Assembly (NCBI RefSeq): GCF_001680005.1
Contig: NC_033556.1
Span: forward strand, 1,082,426-1,146,425
Length of the DNA: 64,000 bases
Direction: 5' to 3'
Origin: Plasmodium coatneyi
Lineage: Eukaryota > Apicomplexa > Aconoidasida > Haemosporida > Plasmodiidae
Under the pieces are notes generated by a model. The model did not search any database. It was not told where the DNA came from and worked only from the letters and a program-made list of their open reading frames with translations. The translations under genes and the position numbers were made by a program. Numbering within the stretch: the stretch's first letter is position 1; every line of letters starts with the position of its first letter. Shown one piece after another: positions 59,872-64,000 of the stretch.

Positions 59872-62150
59872 ATGGCGGCACCAACAGTAAAGAAAGAAAA
59901 AACGAACAAATCACACAAACACAAAAAGGAAGGAAGGGAAAAAAATTATCATTCTTCCTTTCCACCCCTAACAATCTTTCTTCCCTGCTCCACTGTTACC
60001 AATTGTATATATACTTTTAGGAGGATGACTCACCACCACTGCCCTCCGAATTAATGTACAGAATGTACGACGGAGGCATGAAGTGTGATATACAGGGGAC
60101 ATCACAAGAATGCTGCCAGCGGGAGGTGGATAATTTGAAGTTTGTATTGCGAGCATGGCTAAAGAATAGTGTAAACCTGGACAATGCAATTGAGCAGAAC
60201 TACTGCCACGCTTGTACAATGGAGGAAAATGGACCCAATGGTACATGGTGTCATTTATTCTATTATTGGTTAGGTAGTAAAATAGAGAACAATTTAAACC
60301 ATAAAGGATTCCCGGAGACCATGACAACAATTTACAGTAAGTTACAACAGGAACTCCAAAGTAAGAGTAAGTGCACTAATATATACACCGGTCTTGAGGA
60401 ACAACTTTTCCAGTGGAGTAAGGAAATATTTGATTCTTCTTATAACTATAGTATTGCACAAAGTGAAGGGGGGGGTAGGGACATTCCTTGGTGTGAAAAA
60501 TATAACACTGCACTGAAAGATGTTACTGAAACATATAGACGGATACAGCAGTTTTGTGGACAGAGTGGGGGTGAAGATTACTGCAAAGTTAGGGACAAGT
60601 TTAAGAGTTACTTCCAAAACGGCGGGGAACCACCACAATTACCATGTAATTCAGTAAAGGAAGTGAAGGATGCACTGCAATCGGAGGAAGACGACGATGA
60701 TGACGACAACTCCGACGACCACATCGACCTAGTCGACATCGACCTCAACGAAAACGAGGAAGAGGACGAAGACGGCTTGCCGGAAGGAACATTAGGGGTA
60801 TGTCCATTTACTTGGAATAAGTATGAAAATTATTCATATTATATGATGTGCATATATAGTACCCTTTTTATGCATATTGTGCAATAAAATTGGTAGGTGA
60901 TATGAATACATGGAAAAGATGCATGGGAAAAAAGCATGGAAATGCATATATATATACTTATGTATTTTTGCGCACACTTTGTTAATTACCCTTTTTCCTT
61001 TGGGTAGGTGAAAAATTTAAAGGAATTACCCTCAAATGCGCAATTCTACGATAGATTCAATCAGGGACTTACCAGCTGTGAAGATGATGGGTGGCCGAAA
61101 CAAATGAGGAATAGGTGGGACACAGAGCCGCATATTAAAAAACATGAGGACAAAATTATAAAGGGTTTATGTTACGTAAAGAACATGAGACAGAATAATT
61201 CCGTAGACAATGAGTATTGCGATTTCTTTTATTTTTGGCTAGCAGATATATTGTGGAACGAATTGAAGGATGATACATCTTTCAAAGGAATTATGAAAAA
61301 AATTAAAGAAGCAATAAAGGGTTGGTACACTGATCATGGCTGCACCTTTAATGGTCATGGGGAGAGCAGGAATTATTGCTCTAAATGGAAGAGGGTATAT
61401 GAATACGCCATTGATTATGGAAGTATAGAAAATGAAGTGGCGTCCAGTAGTACCCCCTGTACTGAGGTCTACAACAAATATCTGAAAAGTTTGGTTTCAG
61501 TTTATCAGGCGGTGAACACTAAATGTAAACAGAATTCTGAAAGTAAGAAATGCACAAAATTTAAGGGCATGTTCACCCAATGGGAGGAGACAGATTTACT
61601 GAAACTGAGTTGTGAACCAATTCCGACACCGGGGAATGCAACATCAGATAGCTCCCCATCTGAAAGTAACGGTGGTGCTACCGTTCCTGCTGTATCTACT
61701 GCAGTAGGCACACTAATTGGAATACCAGCGGCTGCATTCATTTTATATAAAGTAAGTACAACTGCAATTACCACTATGTATATATATGTGTATATATGTA
61801 TGTAGACATATATATGTATATATATACAACACACATTTTTTTGTCCTTCTTCCCTCCTTTTACCCTAACAACCTTCCTTCCACCCCTTCTTTTAGTACAC
61901 TTCTTTATTTTCTGGGATAAAAAACTCCTTTGGAAAGAATAGCAGAAAAAGAAGATCCACCAGTCCTAATTTCAGTGCATTAACAGAGGACGATTCTACC
62001 ACATTTGGTTCGACAGTATATTCAACAGAAGGTTCGTCATCCAATTTAACAGCAACAGATTCGACGGATTTTTCTACCACATATGATGGGTCAACATCCA
62101 GAGGAAGTAATAACAGGAGGGGCAAGAACATTAGTTATAAACGTATGTAA
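59872..62150 (+). CDS. KIR: Two-domain KIR protein with long acidic linker
   Basis: Exons are 59872-59886 (MAAPT), 60021-60797, 61008-61751 and 61896-62150; about 596 residues. Domain 1 has LPSELMYRMYDG, QNYCHACTMEE, CHLFYYWLGSKI and IFDSSYNYS, then an acidic linker of about 40 residues containing EEDDDDDDNSDD and NENEEEDED. Domain 2 starts KNLKELPSNAQFYDRF and has KGLCYVKNMRQ, CDFFYFWLADIL and YEYAIDYGS. The membrane segment ends FILYK. The last exon starts YTSLFSGIKN and ends NISYKRM. Confidence 0.9.
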
Positions 62151-62807
62151 TGTAACATTGAATGTAATGTAACACACATTGGAATGTAACATTGAAGGTG
62201 TAACATTGGAATGTAATGTCCTTCCAGTGGGAGCAACAAATAAACGCTGAGCTCATATATAGTGTACAAGGTTACAATGGCATTCTTACTTGCTTTCGTT
62301 CCTTTCTTTTCTTTTCTTTTCTTTTCTTTTTTTTCTTTTCTTTTCTTTTCTTTTCTTTTTTTTTCTTTTTTCTCCTTTTTTTGGTATTGCATGAAAGTAT
62401 CCACATTCATGTGAAATTAATATAATCCAAAAAATTTTGTCCACTTCATTCTGACTTGTTTGGAAATTTTTTACTGAAGATCTAATATGTTCATTAAATT
62501 TTTTTGTTATAGGTTTTTTACCTTCATAACTTTTCTTACCTTAATAAATTTGTCAAACAAAAATGCCCTAATATAAATTTTGTCACACAGTAAAATTGCA
62601 AAAAAAAAAAAAAAATTATAAGTGTAAAGAATGTTGAAGGGAAGAAAAAAATTAATATAAAGAAAAATAGAGATAAAAAGAAAGAGGAAAAAAAAGGAAA
62701 AAAAATATTCTTGGAAGAAAGGGAAAAAGAAGAATGAATGCGTACATTGTGTGTACACATAATACTTAGTAAAGTATTATATTTAGTTAATAAATAAATC
62801 AAGGAAA
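62151..62807. promoter_or_regulatory. SICAvar 5' flank with TTTTC microsatellite
   Basis: 62150-62222 has GGAATGTAATGT repeats. 62305-62378 is a (TTTTC)n microsatellite. 62705-62807 carries the SICAvar upstream element shared with 9897-10050 (AAGAATGAATG, GTACATTGTGTGTACACA, AATACTTAGTAAAG). It lies immediately upstream of the SICAvar start. Confidence 0.65.
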
Positions 62808-63954
62808 ATGAGAAATGTACAAATAGAACCAGATGTGGTATTTCTACAACTGAAAGAAGAATGGTTGAAGGAAAATGGATATAAAGGACAAAGCAAAGAC
62901 GCCAAGGAGGTAGAGTCATATAGTATGAACTATACGTAAAGCGTAAATACGTCCTTGTATCAGATTATGTCATTATCCTGTATGCATAGGGAGCATATAG
63001 CCTACGGGAAATATGTACGAATATATTATTCCAACTTATAGAAACAATTAGGTGGGAAAATAGTACTTTGGGTTCAGGAAATCCTTGCAGGAATGAATAA
63101 TGATGAGTATAAAGATATTGCTAAAAGAGAGTGCAAAGAGGTGAATAATGGAACGTCCAAATTGACAGAAGATGAATTAGAAGTGTGTGAATTTATTTTG
63201 AAAAATTTGTGGAAAATACAAACAATGAGCAAAGGGAAAAGCGAGAAAGAAGTAATTAATAGGAAAGTTAAAGAATATATACATTGTGCAATAGTGAATT
63301 CGTGGTTACATGAGTACATGAATGTAAATTGTGCACCATGGAATATTATGAGCCAAGCATATGCCGCAATGAAGTCTCTATGTACAAAACTAAGTAAAGA
63401 GGGAAACTGTAGAGAGTGTAAATATGGAGCGTTCAAGTCCATGAAGGTAAGCGGAATCGATATGTTTGGATATATTCATAATAAGGTACAGAGGAATGTG
63501 GGAATTATGAAATTAATAAATAACAAGTTCCCACAGAAGCATAATTGTACAGTAGAACAGAAGAGTGCAGGTCCTACAACAGTGGGGCAAGGATCACACA
63601 CGCAAAATCTAGGAGCAGAGGAAACACCACCTGCAGAAGGAATATCCGGAGCCACGACAGGTAAAGAAGGTAACAGAAGTGTGATGAGAAATATTATTAA
63701 AGAAAAGGGAAAGAAGAAACATACAAAAGGGAACAAGCACCTACACACTGCAGGTGCACGCAACACTTTAGGTTTAAACTGTACTTTTGATTATAAGACC
63801 ATCCGTTTTATTCTCTTCCTTGCGTTCAGTAGGTGATAGGGGTCAAACAGGTGAAAAGGGTCCATCAGGTAAGGAAGGTGCAGAGGGTCATGATAAACCT
63901 TCAGCAGTAGGTATTGCTCCTGGTCCTGGTGGTATTGCTGGTTTTAGGGTTTAG
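62808..63954 (+). pseudogene. SICAvar: SICAvar 5' portion truncated by telomere repeat
   Basis: Exon 1 (62808-62909) starts MRNVQIEPDV with LKEEWL. Exon 2 (63042-63660) is the alpha-type domain: VLWVQEILAGM, CEFILKNLWKIQTMS, CAIVNSWLHEYM, GNCRECKYGAFKSM. A phase-1 donor (ACAG|GTAAAG) joins exon 3 (63833-63954), which opens with seven Gly-x-y triplets (GDRGQTGEKGPSGKEG), continues to GIAPGPGGIAG, and then reads FRV-stop from telomere heptamers. About 280 residues remain. Beta domains, the membrane segment and the cytoplasmic domain are absent. The open frame might give a soluble fragment, but loss of the membrane part makes a normal SICA product impossible from this locus. Confidence 0.85.
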
Positions 63955-64000
63955 GGTGTAGGTTTAGGGTTTAGGGTTTAGGGTTTTAGGGTTTAGGGTT
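63940..64000 (+). repeat. Telomere repeat (GGGTTTA), probable chromosome end
   Basis: About eight GGGTTTA units with variants (GGTTTTAGGG, GGGTGTAGG) run to the last base. The G-rich strand is on the plus strand, the orientation of a right chromosome end. Only 61 bp are visible, so an interstitial block cut by the window cannot be excluded. Confidence 0.85.

Noticed and set aside
62135..62410. Minus-strand Lys/Glu-rich open frame
   Set aside because: Produced by the (TTTTC)n microsatellite.
1..64000. tRNA, rRNA or organelle genes
   Set aside because: No cloverleaf-like or rRNA-like segment was noticed; composition outside genes is low-complexity spacer.

Overview
The window is nuclear DNA of a simian malaria parasite of the Plasmodium knowlesi / P. 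coatneyi type. The evidence is the joint presence of KIR genes (Vir/PIR relatives) and SICAvar genes, telomere-type GGGTTTA repeats, very AT-rich spacers with long poly(dT) runs, and short GT-AG introns. The two species cannot be separated from the sequence alone. No housekeeping, tRNA or rRNA gene was seen. This is variant-antigen, subtelomere-type or interspersed-antigen territory.

Layout. 1-741: partial minus-strand gene of a signal-peptide/two-membrane-segment (2TM) family. 2160-3725: interstitial telomere-like repeat fused to an orphan SICAvar cytoplasmic exon. 4047-5234: plus-strand lysophospholipase-like gene. 5733-9896: minus-strand SICAvar with an abnormal 5' end. 11369-12544: minus-strand 2TM gene. 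13709-24568: four plus-strand KIR genes. 25010-25944: minus-strand 2TM gene. 28744-45777: five KIR genes (one frameshifted, one with a lost tail) and a plus-strand 2TM gene. 47118-48611: a 2TM gene followed by a KIR remnant. 49161-53738: a complete minus-strand SICAvar. 57610-62150: two more KIR genes. 62808-63954: a SICAvar cut off by telomere repeats that run to the last base.

In all there are 11 KIR genes plus one remnant, all on the plus strand. Five of them carry two Vir-like domains in tandem. There are four SICAvar loci (one with a complete exon set, one with an odd 5' end, one orphan exon, one telomere-truncated) and five 2TM genes. KIR genes share one plan: a tiny first exon of 1-12 codons, one or two large cysteine-containing exons, a membrane segment ending at LYK and the splice site, and a basic/Ser-Thr-rich last exon usually ending in N-I-x-Y-x-x-M.

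KIR and SICA proteins are known as variant surface antigens of infected red cells. The 2TM proteins look like exported or membrane proteins of unknown function. Spacers are not random: KIR, 2TM and SICAvar genes each have repeated upstream blocks, which suggests the cluster grew by duplication of gene-plus-promoter cassettes.

The strongest special signals are a host CD99-like segment inside the KIR at 22878-24568, the SICAvar apparently broken and capped by telomere repeats at the right end, and SICAvar C-termini whose final codons and stop are spelled by telomere heptamers.
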